Notes: generated from the letters alone by a model not told the origin. Positions 1 through 9,287 are shown, numbered from the stretch's first letter. The stretch: DNA of 64,000 bases from Vibrio hannami (GCF_029589055.1 NZ_JARQZP010000007.1:992001-1056000); one strand, 5' to 3'. Translations and numbers: made by a program.

Positions 1-649
1 GTGCTTTTTTATAAGTCAGGTCGGCAACGGTGTAATGGAAAGCGCCGCTTCGGGTGCTGGACTCAAGTGCCGAAATGAACGCTTTAAAGTCTTTGGATTC
101 TAGCAGAGAGCGGGACATGACCATTCTTGGTAAACCCACTTGTTTATCGGTTAAACGAATGTTGTTTACGGTAAAAGCTAATCCATGTTCGTTCATAGCA
201 AACGAATGGCCTGGGATAGAGGCCGGATATACAAAGGAAGTAAAGTCGGTGGACTCTGCCATCCTGGCTTTGAGTAAGAACACATGTTCTTTCAGTTCCG
301 GGTCACCATCTTCGTTATGTGCAACTAAGGTCAATTCGCTTTGAGTAACACCAATCGAGGTACAACCTTCAGGTATACAGTTAACAAGATCTCCACGGCA
401 GTTCCATAAAAGGATGTCCTCGAAAGGCTGACTGGCCCCATCCGCAATTCCCTGCAACTCAGCAAAAATGCCCGGACACTTTAATTCAACTAGTTTGGTG
501 ACCTCATTAAACCAGTCCGATGATTTCCATCGGGTTAGCTCTTCAAAACCTTTGGAAGGTTTGATATGTCGATCAAAAATATCTTTTGATAATTGGCCAA
601 TCCTTAGGCCTAGCTCGTAATGATTCCCGTCAAACTCTATTGTTTTCAT
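1..649 (-). CDS. C45-family (acyl-CoA:isopenicillin N acyltransferase-like) peptidase, 3' end outside window
   Basis: The reverse strand is open from an ATG at 649 to the window edge, giving 216 codons of a longer protein. The visible part contains LVNCIPEGCTSIGV, in which a Cys follows Gly and precedes Thr-Ser. This resembles the autocatalytic nucleophile region of C45 Ntn-hydrolases, which mature by self-cleavage and hydrolyse or transfer acyl/amide groups. Downstream segments (VAHNEDGDP, HSFAMNEHGLAFTVNN) fit the same fold. The family assignment comes from motif recognition only, and the substrate cannot be told. The gene is on the same strand as the GGDEF-EAL gene that starts at 2875 and ends at 677, 27 bp upstream, so co-transcription is possible. 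Confidence 0.6.
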   Translation of the reverse strand, partial: MKTIEFDGNHYELGLRIGQLSKDIFDRHIKPSKGFEELTRWKSSDWFNEVTKLVELKCPGIFAELQGIADGASQPFEDILLWNCRGDLVNCIPEGCTSIGVTQSELTLVAHNEDGDPELKEHVFLLKARMAESTDFTSFVYPASIPGHSFAMNEHGLAFTVNNIRLTDKQVGLPRMVMSRSLLESKDFKAFISALESSTRSGAFHYTVADLTYKKA

Positions 650-676
650 ACTGTCTTTTTATCTAACGTTATTCCG

Positions 677-2875
677 CTAAACAGGAATAGTACAAGTAGA
701 CGGTGATAATTGACAGTTATACTTTTTGCCTGGTTTCTTTAACAGGTGAATGAACTCTTCCGGAATAAGGGGCTTGGATAAGTAATAACCCTGGCCATAT
801 GTGCACCCATGTTTATCAAGATAAGTTTTTTGTTCTAAAGTTTCGATTCCTTCCGCAACAACGTCAATATTTAAATTACCAGAAAGCGCGATAATGGCTT
901 TTACTAGTTCTGCATCTTTCTCTATATAAGTCGGATCGTTAACGAAGCTTCGGTCTATCTTGATTCCATCTAACTGGAAGCGCCTTAGGTAGGCCAGAGA
1001 TGAATAACCGGTCCCAAAATCATCTAACCACACCTTTACACCATCGCTGCGTAGCTCGTTTAAAGTCACCATTGCTTCATTTTCATCTTTTAATAGAAGG
1101 CTTTCGGTAATTTCAACGTGAATTCGCTTTGAGTCAATAGCGTGCTTATCTAGCATGTGTCTAATGTGATTGGCGATATTGTTTCTATAGATCTGATTAG
1201 CTGACAGATTGAAAGCGATATAAAAATCATTTGGAAGAAAGCTCTCCCAGGTATTAAGTTGCTTACAAACTCGCTCTATCAACCAATTCCCTATTGGGAT
1301 AATCATGCCTGTTGCTTCCGCAATCGGGATAAACTCTGCGGGTGAAATTAAACCTAGTGTTGGGTGTTTCCATCGAACCAGCGCTTCGGCACCGACGATT
1401 TGGTTCGTTCGAAGTCGGGTTTGCGGCTGGTACCAGAACTCAAACTGTTCCAAGTCGTCTAGCGATTGTCTCATTTCTCGCTCTAACAAGGCGCGACGGG
1501 CGACGATTTCACTCATTTTATCATTGAATATCTTAAAGCTATTACCACCCTCGAATTTTGCCTGGTACATGGCTATATCAGCACTCTTGATCAACTCTTC
1601 TGCACTATTTCCTGAAGTAGGATAAGTAGCAACACCAATACTCGCGCCAACCACAAATTGTTCCTGACTTATCTGGATAGGTGTACAGATATCTCGTAGC
1701 AATAATTCTATAAAACGCGCTATATCATGTTGGTGATGGGCATTGGGCAGGTAAACCAGAAACTCATCACCACCAACACGGGAGATCATATTTTTATTTA
1801 CCCAATGTTTGTTTGGTCTTAAACCACCGTAGAGCTGAAGAGTGGCTTCAAGGCGACTGGCTATCTGAATCAGGAACATATCGCCTTTTTTGTGCCCATA
1901 GTTATCGTTGATAGCCTTGAAGTTATCCAGGTCGATAAATAGTACAGAAAATGGTTTTCCTGGTAACGCGGCCATCTGGTCGTTCACATACTGAGTAAAG
2001 TTTGTACGATTGGGGAGCTTAGTGAGATGATCATGAAATGCGAGGAAGGATATCTTCGCTGTTTTTCGCTCTAATTCCTGAGACATATCAGAAAACGCGA
2101 TAGCCAGTTCACCAAACTCATCGGAACGTTTTACATATGATAGGTTTTGACCAGCTGAAAAATTGGTGTCCGCTATTTGCTTAGTATGTTGAATGAGCTT
2201 GGTTATCGGATTACTTATTGAGCGTGCAATAATAACGGCAAATCCAACCGAAAATAGGAAGCTCAATGCAGCGACCGTCCCCATGCTTAAAAACAGTTTT
2301 TGACGAACTTCATTTTTAAAGCCATAAAATATATTCGAGATGTTGCCTATACTTTGATTAATTTCGTCCAGAGAATACTCAATATAAACACCCCCAATAA
2401 TCTTATCCGCAACCATAATAGGCTGTGCACTGCCAAAGCTTTTGTCTGAAAACTTGTCGTAGTGTTTACCTTGTTCCAGAACAGCGGAAAGAACTTCCTG
2501 ATTATTGAATTTTTCGCCGAAATTGAATAGCCACTTGCTGCCATCATGGAACGTGGAACCGTTAGCATCAAAGACAATAATTTTAGAGATCTTATTGATA
2601 TTGAGCAGAGGCTCGATCAGATATTGGGCCTGATCTGGGTTGTGATTATACAGGGGGTCAAAAAGAGCGAATGCAAGATAGTCAGACATCTCTTTAGCCT
2701 GCTCGACGACAGCTTGCTTATAAGCGTCAAGTGAACGCTCGGTAACTTGGCTAAATAAGTCGCTGGAATGCTTTTGGGCCAGGTAATAATAAACCGCTGT
2801 ACATGATATGACGGTGGTCAGAGATAAAAACAATGAAAACAGTATGTATTTACCTTGAACTTTAAGTGGAAACAT
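677..2875 (-). CDS. Membrane-bound GGDEF-EAL cyclic-di-GMP signalling protein
   Basis: The protein has 732 residues. An N-terminal membrane segment (about 11-30) is followed by a periplasmic sensory region (about 31-195), a second membrane segment, and a HAMP linker containing NPITKLIQHTKQIADTN. Next come a GGDEF domain with intact RVGGDEF (about residue 365) and an EAL domain. The EAL domain keeps EALVRWKHP, VEITESLLL, DDFGTGYSSL, KIDRSFV and AEGIET, so both cyclase and phosphodiesterase activities are possible. No RxxD inhibitory site precedes GGDEF. It starts 14 bp after the PhnD-like binding protein gene (2890-3861), so the two form an operon. By analogy with NspS-MbaA of Vibrio cholerae, the binding protein may report a ligand to the periplasmic domain; this is inference. 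Confidence 0.9.
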   Translation of the reverse strand: MFPLKVQGKYILFSLFLSLTTVISCTAVYYYLAQKHSSDLFSQVTERSLDAYKQAVVEQAKEMSDYLAFALFDPLYNHNPDQAQYLIEPLLNINKISKIIVFDANGSTFHDGSKWLFNFGEKFNNQEVLSAVLEQGKHYDKFSDKSFGSAQPIMVADKIIGGVYIEYSLDEINQSIGNISNIFYGFKNEVRQKLFLSMGTVAALSFLFSVGFAVIIARSISNPITKLIQHTKQIADTNFSAGQNLSYVKRSDEFGELAIAFSDMSQELERKTAKISFLAFHDHLTKLPNRTNFTQYVNDQMAALPGKPFSVLFIDLDNFKAINDNYGHKKGDMFLIQIASRLEATLQLYGGLRPNKHWVNKNMISRVGGDEFLVYLPNAHHQHDIARFIELLLRDICTPIQISQEQFVVGASIGVATYPTSGNSAEELIKSADIAMYQAKFEGGNSFKIFNDKMSEIVARRALLEREMRQSLDDLEQFEFWYQPQTRLRTNQIVGAEALVRWKHPTLGLISPAEFIPIAEATGMIIPIGNWLIERVCKQLNTWESFLPNDFYIAFNLSANQIYRNNIANHIRHMLDKHAIDSKRIHVEITESLLLKDENEAMVTLNELRSDGVKVWLDDFGTGYSSLAYLRRFQLDGIKIDRSFVNDPTYIEKDAELVKAIIALSGNLNIDVVAEGIETLEQKTYLDKHGCTYGQGYYLSKPLIPEEFIHLLKKPGKKYNCQLSPSTCTIPV

Positions 2876-2889
2876 TTTTATCCGCCTTA

Positions 2890-3861
2890 TTAGTATATGG
2901 TTTCAACCACAATTTCGTGTAGTTTTTCTATTGGCGTAAACAGTTCGCTCCTCTCATTTAAAGGTTCGAATTTCTTAGTTTCCTGGAAGGCTTCTAGTGC
3001 GCTTTTCCCATTTGCTGTTTTGTGCGCATTGAGGAGTACGGATGTTATCTCTTCCTTGATCGGTCCGGTTAGTCTAGGGCTATATAGAATGATACTCCGT
3101 GGAACAGGAATACTTCGGTGGATGACTTTTAGCTTGCGCTTGTATGAAGGTGGGACAATAGCTGGATCTTCCCAGTCGTGATTACTGAACACTCCAGCGT
3201 CTACCTGTTTCCTGTACACCCATGAGGAGATACTCTTTTCACTTGCGCGTATCAGCTGATCCTTAACAAACACATAGCCAATTTCATCATGTTTTACTGT
3301 ATCTTGAACGGAACGTAATTTATTGAGTTTGAATTCGTTGTTGATCAATGTAGCGACAGGAATAAAATAACTTGAAGTTGATCCTTTGTCTTCGAACGCA
3401 ATTACTTTTCCCTTCAGATCGTTAAGGTTATCTATGCCTGATTCCTGATGTGTGAAGAAGACAGAATGATATTGATCTACCCCTTTTTCCCACCTTAGTA
3501 GCTCCATTTTTGCACCATATTCTTTTTGTAGGGTAAGGGCAGAAAAAATGGTTTCGGTTACAATATCCACCTCACCTGATTGTAGCCATTCCCCCATCTG
3601 CTCCTGGCTGCCGTTGACCCTTACTTCAACTGAGTTAATACCAAATTTTTCAAGATGCTCGGAGAGATAGATAGCGAGTGGGTAGGTTTGCCTGAGATAT
3701 GTTTTTGCTTTGTTGCTGACAACGCCAATGACCAGTTTGTGTTCCTTATGAGTATCATGGGCGTGAGCATTAGACGTTGAAAGCATAAGAAACATCAGAC
3801 AGGCGAGTAAAATAAGACTGAATGTTCTATTTGTGGATTTTTCACAACATGAGTTTCGCAT
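2890..3861 (-). CDS. PhnD-like periplasmic substrate-binding protein
   Basis: The protein has 323 residues. It has an N-terminal signal peptide (hydrophobic about 13-33, ending in SNAHA) and then a type 2 periplasmic-binding fold beginning KLVIGVVSNKAKTYLRQTYP. Segments such as GEVDIVTETIFSAL, LNDLKGKVIAFEDKGSTSSYF and KQVDAGVFSNHDW resemble the phosphate/phosphonate-binding PhnD family. No ABC permease or ATPase accompanies it. It sits just upstream of a GGDEF-EAL gene in one transcription unit, which suggests a sensing rather than an uptake role. The ligand is unknown; phosphonate, phosphate or another oxyanion would fit the family, but nothing in the sequence decides. Confidence 0.8.
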   Translation of the reverse strand: MRNSCCEKSTNRTFSLILLACLMFLMLSTSNAHAHDTHKEHKLVIGVVSNKAKTYLRQTYPLAIYLSEHLEKFGINSVEVRVNGSQEQMGEWLQSGEVDIVTETIFSALTLQKEYGAKMELLRWEKGVDQYHSVFFTHQESGIDNLNDLKGKVIAFEDKGSTSSYFIPVATLINNEFKLNKLRSVQDTVKHDEIGYVFVKDQLIRASEKSISSWVYRKQVDAGVFSNHDWEDPAIVPPSYKRKLKVIHRSIPVPRSIILYSPRLTGPIKEEITSVLLNAHKTANGKSALEAFQETKKFEPLNERSELFTPIEKLHEIVVETIY

Positions 3862-4018
3862 TTGCTTGAATCTCCCAAAATAGGTTACATCATATACATC
3901 CGGGATATGTCTTTATTGGGATGTATTTACCGGGTAGATTCGCAAACTTGATTACGATATGAAATAGTTTTTTTGTTTCACGAAGTAACAATCGATTAGT
4001 GTGAGTAAATTTTGGACA

Positions 4019-4052
4019 AAGGTCTCTTTAACTGATTGATTAATGAGACCTT
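4019..4052 (-). terminator. Possible dbpA terminator hairpin
   Basis: The 7-8 bp arms aaggtctc and gagacctt are separated by an 18-nt AT-rich loop, about 30 bp beyond the dbpA stop codon. There is no convincing U-run on the dbpA side, so this may be a weak or Rho-assisted terminator. The rest of the 222-bp gap between dbpA and the PhnD-like gene shows nothing recognisable. Confidence 0.25.
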
Positions 4053-4083
4053 GTTTGGAGGTGTAATTGGGCTTTTTTTAGGC

Positions 4084-5469
4084 TTATTTCAATAAACGTG
4101 CTTTGAATTTACGCCCTTTTAATTTGCCTTGCTCTATCGTCCGAAGTGCTTTTTTAGCGACACGCTTATCAACTGCGACGTATGAGCGCATTGCGAACAG
4201 GTTGATTTTTCCTACCTGACTGCCTTCTATGCCGTTTTTGCCTGTCAGTGCACCGAGGATATCACCAGCCCTCACTTTTTGCTTTTTGCCTCCTGCAACT
4301 TCAATCGTTTGCATTTTGGCTTCGAACGTCGGCTTAGAGAGTACATCATCGGATGGTAATGCTTCAGGCTCAATTGGCATATCCATCAATTCATCGATCA
4401 TCGCAACACGGTACATCTCTTTATCACTGAATAAGCTGCAAGCTATTCCGTTGTTGCCCGCTCGACCGGTTCTACCAATTCGATGAATATGAACTTCAGG
4501 GTCTCTGGATAGCTGGTAATTGATCACCATGTCCAGGTTGTCCACATCAAGGCCTCGTGCGGCAACGTCGGTAGCGATAAGCACCGAGATACTTTTATTC
4601 GCAAACTGTGCCAGAGACTGGTCTCTGTCTCTTTGCTCCAGGTCTCCATGAAGGTCGATAACATCAAAGCCTTGATGATAAAGCGTTTCTGCTACGTCCT
4701 GAACTTCACGCTTGGTGTTGCAGAAGATGACGGTAGACTCTGCCTGATAGTGAAGAAGTAGTTTTTTAACCGCGATGAGTCTTTCTTCCTGGCTCTCAAC
4801 CTTAAAAAACTTCTGCTTAATGCTTATTTCTGTGTGCGTAGACTCAACTTTCACTAACTCAGGAGTCGTCATGATCCGATTTGCAATCGTTTCTATTTGT
4901 TCTGGGAAAGTCGCACTGAACAGCAGGGTTTGCCTTTTCTTTGGTGCACTGTCAATGATGCTATCTAGTGCTTCCTGAAAACCCATTTCCAGCATTCGGT
5001 CTGCTTCATCCAGTACCAGTGTGTTAAGCTCAGAAAGATCAATTCGACCTTTTTCGAGGTGATCCAAAATTCGGCCAGGGGTTCCTACAAGAATATGCGC
5101 GCCATGCTCTAACGAGCCGATTTGAGGCCCCATTGGCATACCACCACACAAGGTGAGCACTTTAATATTGTGGATACTTCGAGCCAGTCGACGTATTTCT
5201 TTGGCAACCTGATCCGCTAACTCTCTTGTTGGGCACAACACCAAAGACTGAACTCGGAATCGTTTCACATTGAGGTTGGACAATAAGCTCAATCCGAACG
5301 CTGCTGTCTTCCCTGAGCCTGTTTTGCCCTGACCAATGACATCTTTTCCGTCTAACATTAACGGAAGAGATTGCATTTGGATGGGGGTCATATCGGTATA
5401 ACCCAGAGATTCAAGGTTCTGCAAAAGCGCGGGAGATAGGGGAAGTTGAGTGAAAGCAGTCTGGCTCAA
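4084..5469 (-). CDS. dbpA: ATP-dependent RNA helicase DbpA
   Basis: This is a 461-residue DEAD-box helicase with the full motif set: Q-motif region (TDMTPIQMQS), Walker A GKTGSGKT, PTRELA, TPGRILD, DEAD (LDEADRMLEMGF), SAT, ATDVAARGLDV and HRIGRTGRAG. The C-terminal 75 residues (KINLFAMRSYVAVDKRVAKKAL) match the DbpA-type RNA-binding domain that targets hairpin 92 of 23S rRNA. It therefore acts in late 50S ribosomal subunit assembly. Length equals the family norm. It appears monocistronic. Confidence 0.95.
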   Translation of the reverse strand: MSQTAFTQLPLSPALLQNLESLGYTDMTPIQMQSLPLMLDGKDVIGQGKTGSGKTAAFGLSLLSNLNVKRFRVQSLVLCPTRELADQVAKEIRRLARSIHNIKVLTLCGGMPMGPQIGSLEHGAHILVGTPGRILDHLEKGRIDLSELNTLVLDEADRMLEMGFQEALDSIIDSAPKKRQTLLFSATFPEQIETIANRIMTTPELVKVESTHTEISIKQKFFKVESQEERLIAVKKLLLHYQAESTVIFCNTKREVQDVAETLYHQGFDVIDLHGDLEQRDRDQSLAQFANKSISVLIATDVAARGLDVDNLDMVINYQLSRDPEVHIHRIGRTGRAGNNGIACSLFSDKEMYRVAMIDELMDMPIEPEALPSDDVLSKPTFEAKMQTIEVAGGKKQKVRAGDILGALTGKNGIEGSQVGKINLFAMRSYVAVDKRVAKKALRTIEQGKLKGRKFKARLLK

Positions 5470-5600
5470 AGGATGTTCCTTCTTAGCGTACGTTTTATTG
5501 AGTACGTTTGTATAGAGTAAATTTTTATAGAGTACATAGATTTGTGGCCGTGCAAGATAGCGGTAAACGCTTCAAACTACAAGCACGACCAAGCTTTATC

Positions 5601-6320
5601 CTAGTCCGATAGATAATATTCTACGGTTGTTACGACTCTAACCTTCTTGATATGCGGATTATTTCTGTCACGAGGGCGAATGCTGAACTGTCCCTGATAG
5701 GCTTTTTTGATTTTTCCCAGGCGACTTTTTGAGTCTGTAGCAAACTTTTCAGCCACGGCTCTGGCATTTTTAGTCGCTTCCTCAATCATCTCTGGCTTCA
5801 CTTCGTTGAGGCGGGTAAATAAATACTCGGCTTGTGAGTCATAACCACCGCCGGTGAATACAATGCCTTGTTTTCCGAGATCAGACAAAGTACTCATTAC
5901 TTTTCTTACCGTTTCTATGTCTGAAGAATAGACGGTCACGGTTTGAAATGCGGTATAGCGATAAGCCGCATTAGGATCGCCACCATATTGCTGAGCGGAT
6001 TTGTCAGTGATAGAGGGGGCTGACAAGGTTATCTCATCTGCATTAATACCGTTATCAGTTAAAAAATCACGGATGCTGGAAGATTGCTGATCGATCGTTT
6101 TGTACAGCGAAGCAAGCTCATTATCCGCAACATTAAAGCGGATGGGCCAGATAACGATATCGGCTGAGTATTCTTTTTCAGATAGACCTTTTACCGAGAC
6201 CGTTCGTTCATACAGTTTGTACTCTATTGCAGCACTAGAGATAAAATATCCAAGAATACCCAGGCCCAAACAGATAAATATGCCTAGTATCGCCTGAGCG
6301 GGAAACGCTTTTTGATTCAT
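5601..6320 (-). CDS. SIMPL (DUF541) domain protein, membrane-anchored
   Basis: The protein has 239 residues. One N-terminal hydrophobic segment (about 8-30) acts as a signal anchor. It is followed by a SIMPL/DUF541 domain with the typical RTVSVKGLSEKEYSADIVIWPI start, alternating predicted strands, and an ATKNARAVAEKFA helix. The family is found in bacterial envelopes and in some cases linked to oxidative stress, but its biochemistry is unclear. It begins 14 bp after the dCMP deaminase-like gene and is probably co-transcribed with it. A functional link between the two is not obvious. Confidence 0.8.
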   Translation of the reverse strand: MNQKAFPAQAILGIFICLGLGILGYFISSAAIEYKLYERTVSVKGLSEKEYSADIVIWPIRFNVADNELASLYKTIDQQSSSIRDFLTDNGINADEITLSAPSITDKSAQQYGGDPNAAYRYTAFQTVTVYSSDIETVRKVMSTLSDLGKQGIVFTGGGYDSQAEYLFTRLNEVKPEMIEEATKNARAVAEKFATDSKSRLGKIKKAYQGQFSIRPRDRNNPHIKKVRVVTTVEYYLSD

Positions 6321-6334
6321 AAGGCTTACCTTAA

Positions 6335-6787
6335 TTAGTTGTCGTTCTTTAGATCTTCCAGTGGAAGCCAGTTAACTTTTACACCAGCCTGTAAGAACAT
6401 ATCCTGACTTATCTGAATTTTATCTCCCCAGCGAGATAAAAAATCCGGTTCTTGTTCCGGGCAGTGAACAGCAGCTATGCCAGTCTGGATTATCTTTGCT
6501 GCACAGTTAGGGCAGGGAAAATGAGTTACCCAGATATCACAACCGTCTAAATCTCTTTTCGCAAATAGGATGGCGTTCTCTTCAGCGTGAAGCGTTTTTA
6601 AATACTTCATTTCACGTTCATCCGTCATAGCGCTATCTGAAATCCCGTGAGGGTAGCCGTTAAAGCCAACGGACACAATACGGTTTTTCTTTGTAATAAC
6701 CGCACCAACCTGAGTTGATGGGTCTTTACTCCAGGAACCGACAAGTTCAGCCATCTGGTAGAAACGTTGAGACCACTTAGAAATCAT
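6335..6787 (-). CDS. Deoxycytidylate (dCMP) deaminase family protein
   Basis: This 150-residue cytidine/dCMP deaminase-fold protein carries the zinc and catalytic signature HAEEN (about residue 67) and PCPNCA (about 92-97). The three zinc ligands and the catalytic Glu are present. The N-terminal stretch DPSTQVGAVITKKNRIVSVGFNGYP is typical of dCMP deaminases, which convert dCMP to dUMP for thymidylate synthesis. The start is supported by a strong aggagg ribosome-binding site 5 nt upstream. It leads a two-gene unit with the SIMPL gene. Its exact substrate (dCMP or another deoxynucleotide) is inferred from family resemblance. Confidence 0.85.
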   Translation of the reverse strand: MISKWSQRFYQMAELVGSWSKDPSTQVGAVITKKNRIVSVGFNGYPHGISDSAMTDEREMKYLKTLHAEENAILFAKRDLDGCDIWVTHFPCPNCAAKIIQTGIAAVHCPEQEPDFLSRWGDKIQISQDMFLQAGVKVNWLPLEDLKNDN

Positions 6788-6903
6788 TTATTCCTCCTGG
6801 AAAGGTATAATTTTACTCAGTAATTTGAATATGTGATCTATCCTAAATTATTCTAGTTAAGTTCGACAAATTAATTTTGTGTATAAAAGCAGAATCTGTA
6901 CGC

Positions 6904-7584
6904 CTAAACTAACTGATATAACCTTTTTGGTCGGCCTCCAGTGTTATAGTTCAGTACCAGACGTATTACGCCTTCAGACTCCAGAAATTCCAGATATCTT
7001 CTTGCGGTAACTCGGCTGACATTCATTTTTTCGCCGATATCGTAAGCGGAAAATTCTGATAGCTGTTCCGTCATTAGAATATTCTTTAAAGTTTCGAGAG
7101 TTGTCGCGTCAATTCCTTTTGGCGTTTGTCTATGGGTTTTAGCGGGTGATTTCCGAAATAGCTGATCGATTTCACCTTGATCGACCATATGTGACTCACC
7201 AAGTTGTAACCTGAAGCTATGGAAGTCTTCCAGCGCTTGTTGGACACGGGACATCCTTATAGGCTTTACCAAATAATCGCTGACACCAAGGTGGACTGCT
7301 TTTTCAATAACGGCGCTGTCCCTTTCTGCCGTTGTCATGATGAAGTCACACTGGGCATTTTGTTCTCTTAACTGACGAATTACGTCCAGTCCGCTGCCGT
7401 CGGGTAGCGTAATATCAACAAAAACCAGGTTGGGCCGATATAGCCTGAACTGAAGAAGGGCTTCTGCACAACTCTCACTAATAGCGACCACTTCAAAATT
7501 CGGATGCTGGTTGATGGTAGACTCGAGGGTGTAACTTGCCCTAACGTCGTCCTCTAATATCATAACGGTGTGTTTACTCATCAT
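6904..7584 (-). CDS. dcuR: DcuR/CitB-type response regulator
   Basis: The protein has 226 residues. The receiver domain shows the acidic pocket (ILEDDVRA), the phospho-acceptor Asp in VFVDITLPDGSG (about residue 57) and Lys in YLVKPIR. A C-terminal helix-turn-helix (about 175-205, IGEKMNVSRVTARRYLEFLES) matches the CitB/DcuR class. It overlaps the kinase gene by 11 bp, so the pair is translationally coupled. The two genes diverge from a dcuB-type transporter at 9415, as expected for control of C4-dicarboxylate uptake. The start may be at 7584 or 7581 because two Met codons are adjacent. The symbol is assigned by family and context. Confidence 0.8.
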   Translation of the reverse strand: MMSKHTVMILEDDVRASYTLESTINQHPNFEVVAISESCAEALLQFRLYRPNLVFVDITLPDGSGLDVIRQLREQNAQCDFIMTTAERDSAVIEKAVHLGVSDYLVKPIRMSRVQQALEDFHSFRLQLGESHMVDQGEIDQLFRKSPAKTHRQTPKGIDATTLETLKNILMTEQLSEFSAYDIGEKMNVSRVTARRYLEFLESEGVIRLVLNYNTGGRPKRLYQLV

Positions 7585-9178
7585 TTTCTACCGAGCTTTT
7601 GTTCAAGTAAATGCTAAAAAGAGTGGTTTGGTTTTCTGTTCTTTCCCAATCGATACTACCATCGAAATAGTCAACAAGCTGTTTTACCAGATATAGACCA
7701 ATACCGCTTTGTTCTGTGTTGGTTTTTGAGGTCACACCAAACTCCAAAATATGATCGGATATGTCCTTGGCTATTCCTCCACCACTATCTTCGACTTCAA
7801 TAATCAAATGGCTACTACGATCACTCAAATAGATGGAGATCTCTGGTGGTGTATTTTCACGATTTTGCCAGGCCGCGAGCAGAGCGTTGTCGAGCAAGTT
7901 TCCTATCATGGTCACCAGCTTTTCCGAAGTGTTCTTTTTATAGCTGGAAAGGCTGGTATCAGCATCAAGGTGATATTTTACCCCTATATCGGATGCGCGA
8001 TTGAACTTGGCAAGCAGTAAGCTAGCGATTGCGCTATCGGAGACCGAAAGTACGATACTTCCTAAGACATGTTGGTATCTATCGGTTTCTTGTTGGATAA
8101 AGTCGATGGCATCATTGTATTTTTCGGTTTGCAGTAGTCCTGAGATAACGTTGAGCTTGTTTGAGTACTCATGGGTTTTGCTTCGGAGGATTTCTGAATA
8201 GCTCTTCAGGTAATTTACTTCGCGCTCAAGTTCATTCTGATTCAGATTCGGAAAAAATACGATGGCGTGTCCAAGGGAACCTTTAGTTGTGTTTATCGGG
8301 TATATATTTGCGCGATAGTTAAGTTTACCAATACTAAAATACCCCTGATGAAAATGAGTCTGACTAGACAGAACCAAATGACTCAAAGGCACAGAATAGT
8401 TTGAAAGGGGATGGCTCAAATAGTCGTTTTTATCTGAGGTAGAGAGTGACAGCATCTTGATCGCACTGTTGTTAATGGTAGTGATGTTCATGTCGTTGTC
8501 GATAGCGATCATAGCGTCTCGGATGCTGTCGAACACCATCTCATGTTCCCTGAATTTATTGACTATATATTCCGGCTCGTAATCAAGGAAGGTTCGTTTC
8601 ATCTTGTATAGAAAAGCGATTATCGTCCCAAGGCCAAGCAGATAAACGACAATTATTAAAAGCCCGATTTCGCTAAACTCATGCAATAGCATACTGGTTG
8701 TTTTAGATGATAAATAGCCTATACAGATAGCACCTATCACTTCTCCGTTTAGACGGATAGGAGAGAAATTACGAATGGCTTCACCAAGTGAACCAGAATC
8801 CAGACTGCTATACTCTTTGCCTTCCCTTAAAGCGGGGAAGATATCGTCACCGACAAAGTGTTTACCAAGTCTGTCTGGCTTAGGGTGGGTCAGGCGTAGT
8901 GCGTTTTTATCCACCACTACAATATAAGACGCGTCAGTACTCTTTCGAATATCTTCTATATATTCCTGAAGCTCAAATTGCTGATTATTGTTCTTGGCAT
9001 TCACCGCGTTTATGACCACGGGATTGTGAGCAAGTACTCGGGCTAACTCAAGCCCCCTAGCTTCAAAGCCTTGTTGGTGAGAGGCCTGAAGCATCAACAA
9101 AATTGCTGTTGTGACAATAACTCCGATTGTAGAGGATGTTGCGATGGTTGATATTGCCAGGTAGCTCTTAAGCTTCAT
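7574..9178 (-). CDS. dcuS: DcuS/CitA-type sensor histidine kinase
   Basis: The protein has 534 residues. An N-terminal membrane helix (about 10-32) is followed by a periplasmic Cache/PAS-like sensor (about 35-170, with SYIVVVDKNALRLTHPKPDRLGK and GEVIGAICIGYL). A second membrane helix (about 172-192) and a cytoplasmic PAS domain (about 215-310) come next. The H-box THEYSNKLNVISGLLQ and the ATPase boxes NLLDNAL, DSGGGI and GIGLYLVK complete it. This is the DcuS/DpiB/CitA architecture, which senses external C4-dicarboxylates or citrate. Context with a dcuB-type transporter favours C4-dicarboxylates. It is the first gene of a two-gene operon. Confidence 0.82.
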   Translation of the reverse strand: MKLKSYLAISTIATSSTIGVIVTTAILLMLQASHQQGFEARGLELARVLAHNPVVINAVNAKNNNQQFELQEYIEDIRKSTDASYIVVVDKNALRLTHPKPDRLGKHFVGDDIFPALREGKEYSSLDSGSLGEAIRNFSPIRLNGEVIGAICIGYLSSKTTSMLLHEFSEIGLLIIVVYLLGLGTIIAFLYKMKRTFLDYEPEYIVNKFREHEMVFDSIRDAMIAIDNDMNITTINNSAIKMLSLSTSDKNDYLSHPLSNYSVPLSHLVLSSQTHFHQGYFSIGKLNYRANIYPINTTKGSLGHAIVFFPNLNQNELEREVNYLKSYSEILRSKTHEYSNKLNVISGLLQTEKYNDAIDFIQQETDRYQHVLGSIVLSVSDSAIASLLLAKFNRASDIGVKYHLDADTSLSSYKKNTSEKLVTMIGNLLDNALLAAWQNRENTPPEISIYLSDRSSHLIIEVEDSGGGIAKDISDHILEFGVTSKTNTEQSGIGLYLVKQLVDYFDGSIDWERTENQTTLFSIYLNKSSVENDE

Positions 9179-9273
9179 TTACTGCCTTACTCATCAAAAA
9201 TTCATTAGTTTGCTTTATAAGGCGATATTATATCTTGAGTAAGGTAATAAATAATTGTTTCGAGTCAGTAATT

Positions 9274-9287
9274 TACATATTTATCAA
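9274..9287. promoter_or_regulatory. Weak FNR/CRP-like half-palindrome upstream of dcuB
   Basis: The sequence tacatatttatcaa matches one half-site of the FNR consensus (ATCAA) fully and the other (TTGAT) at three of five positions. It lies 128 bp upstream of the transporter start, in the 236-bp divergent region. Anaerobic FNR control of dcuB is known in enterics, but this site is a weak match only. Confidence 0.2.

Noticed and set aside
54..344. A 96-residue frame on the plus strand at the window start
   Set aside because: It is opposite the C45 peptidase frame, which has clear family motifs.
1305..1625. Open frames on the strand opposite the GGDEF-EAL gene, and similar frames opposite other large genes
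   Set aside because: They are shadows of well-supported genes, with no ribosome-binding sites or family resemblance.
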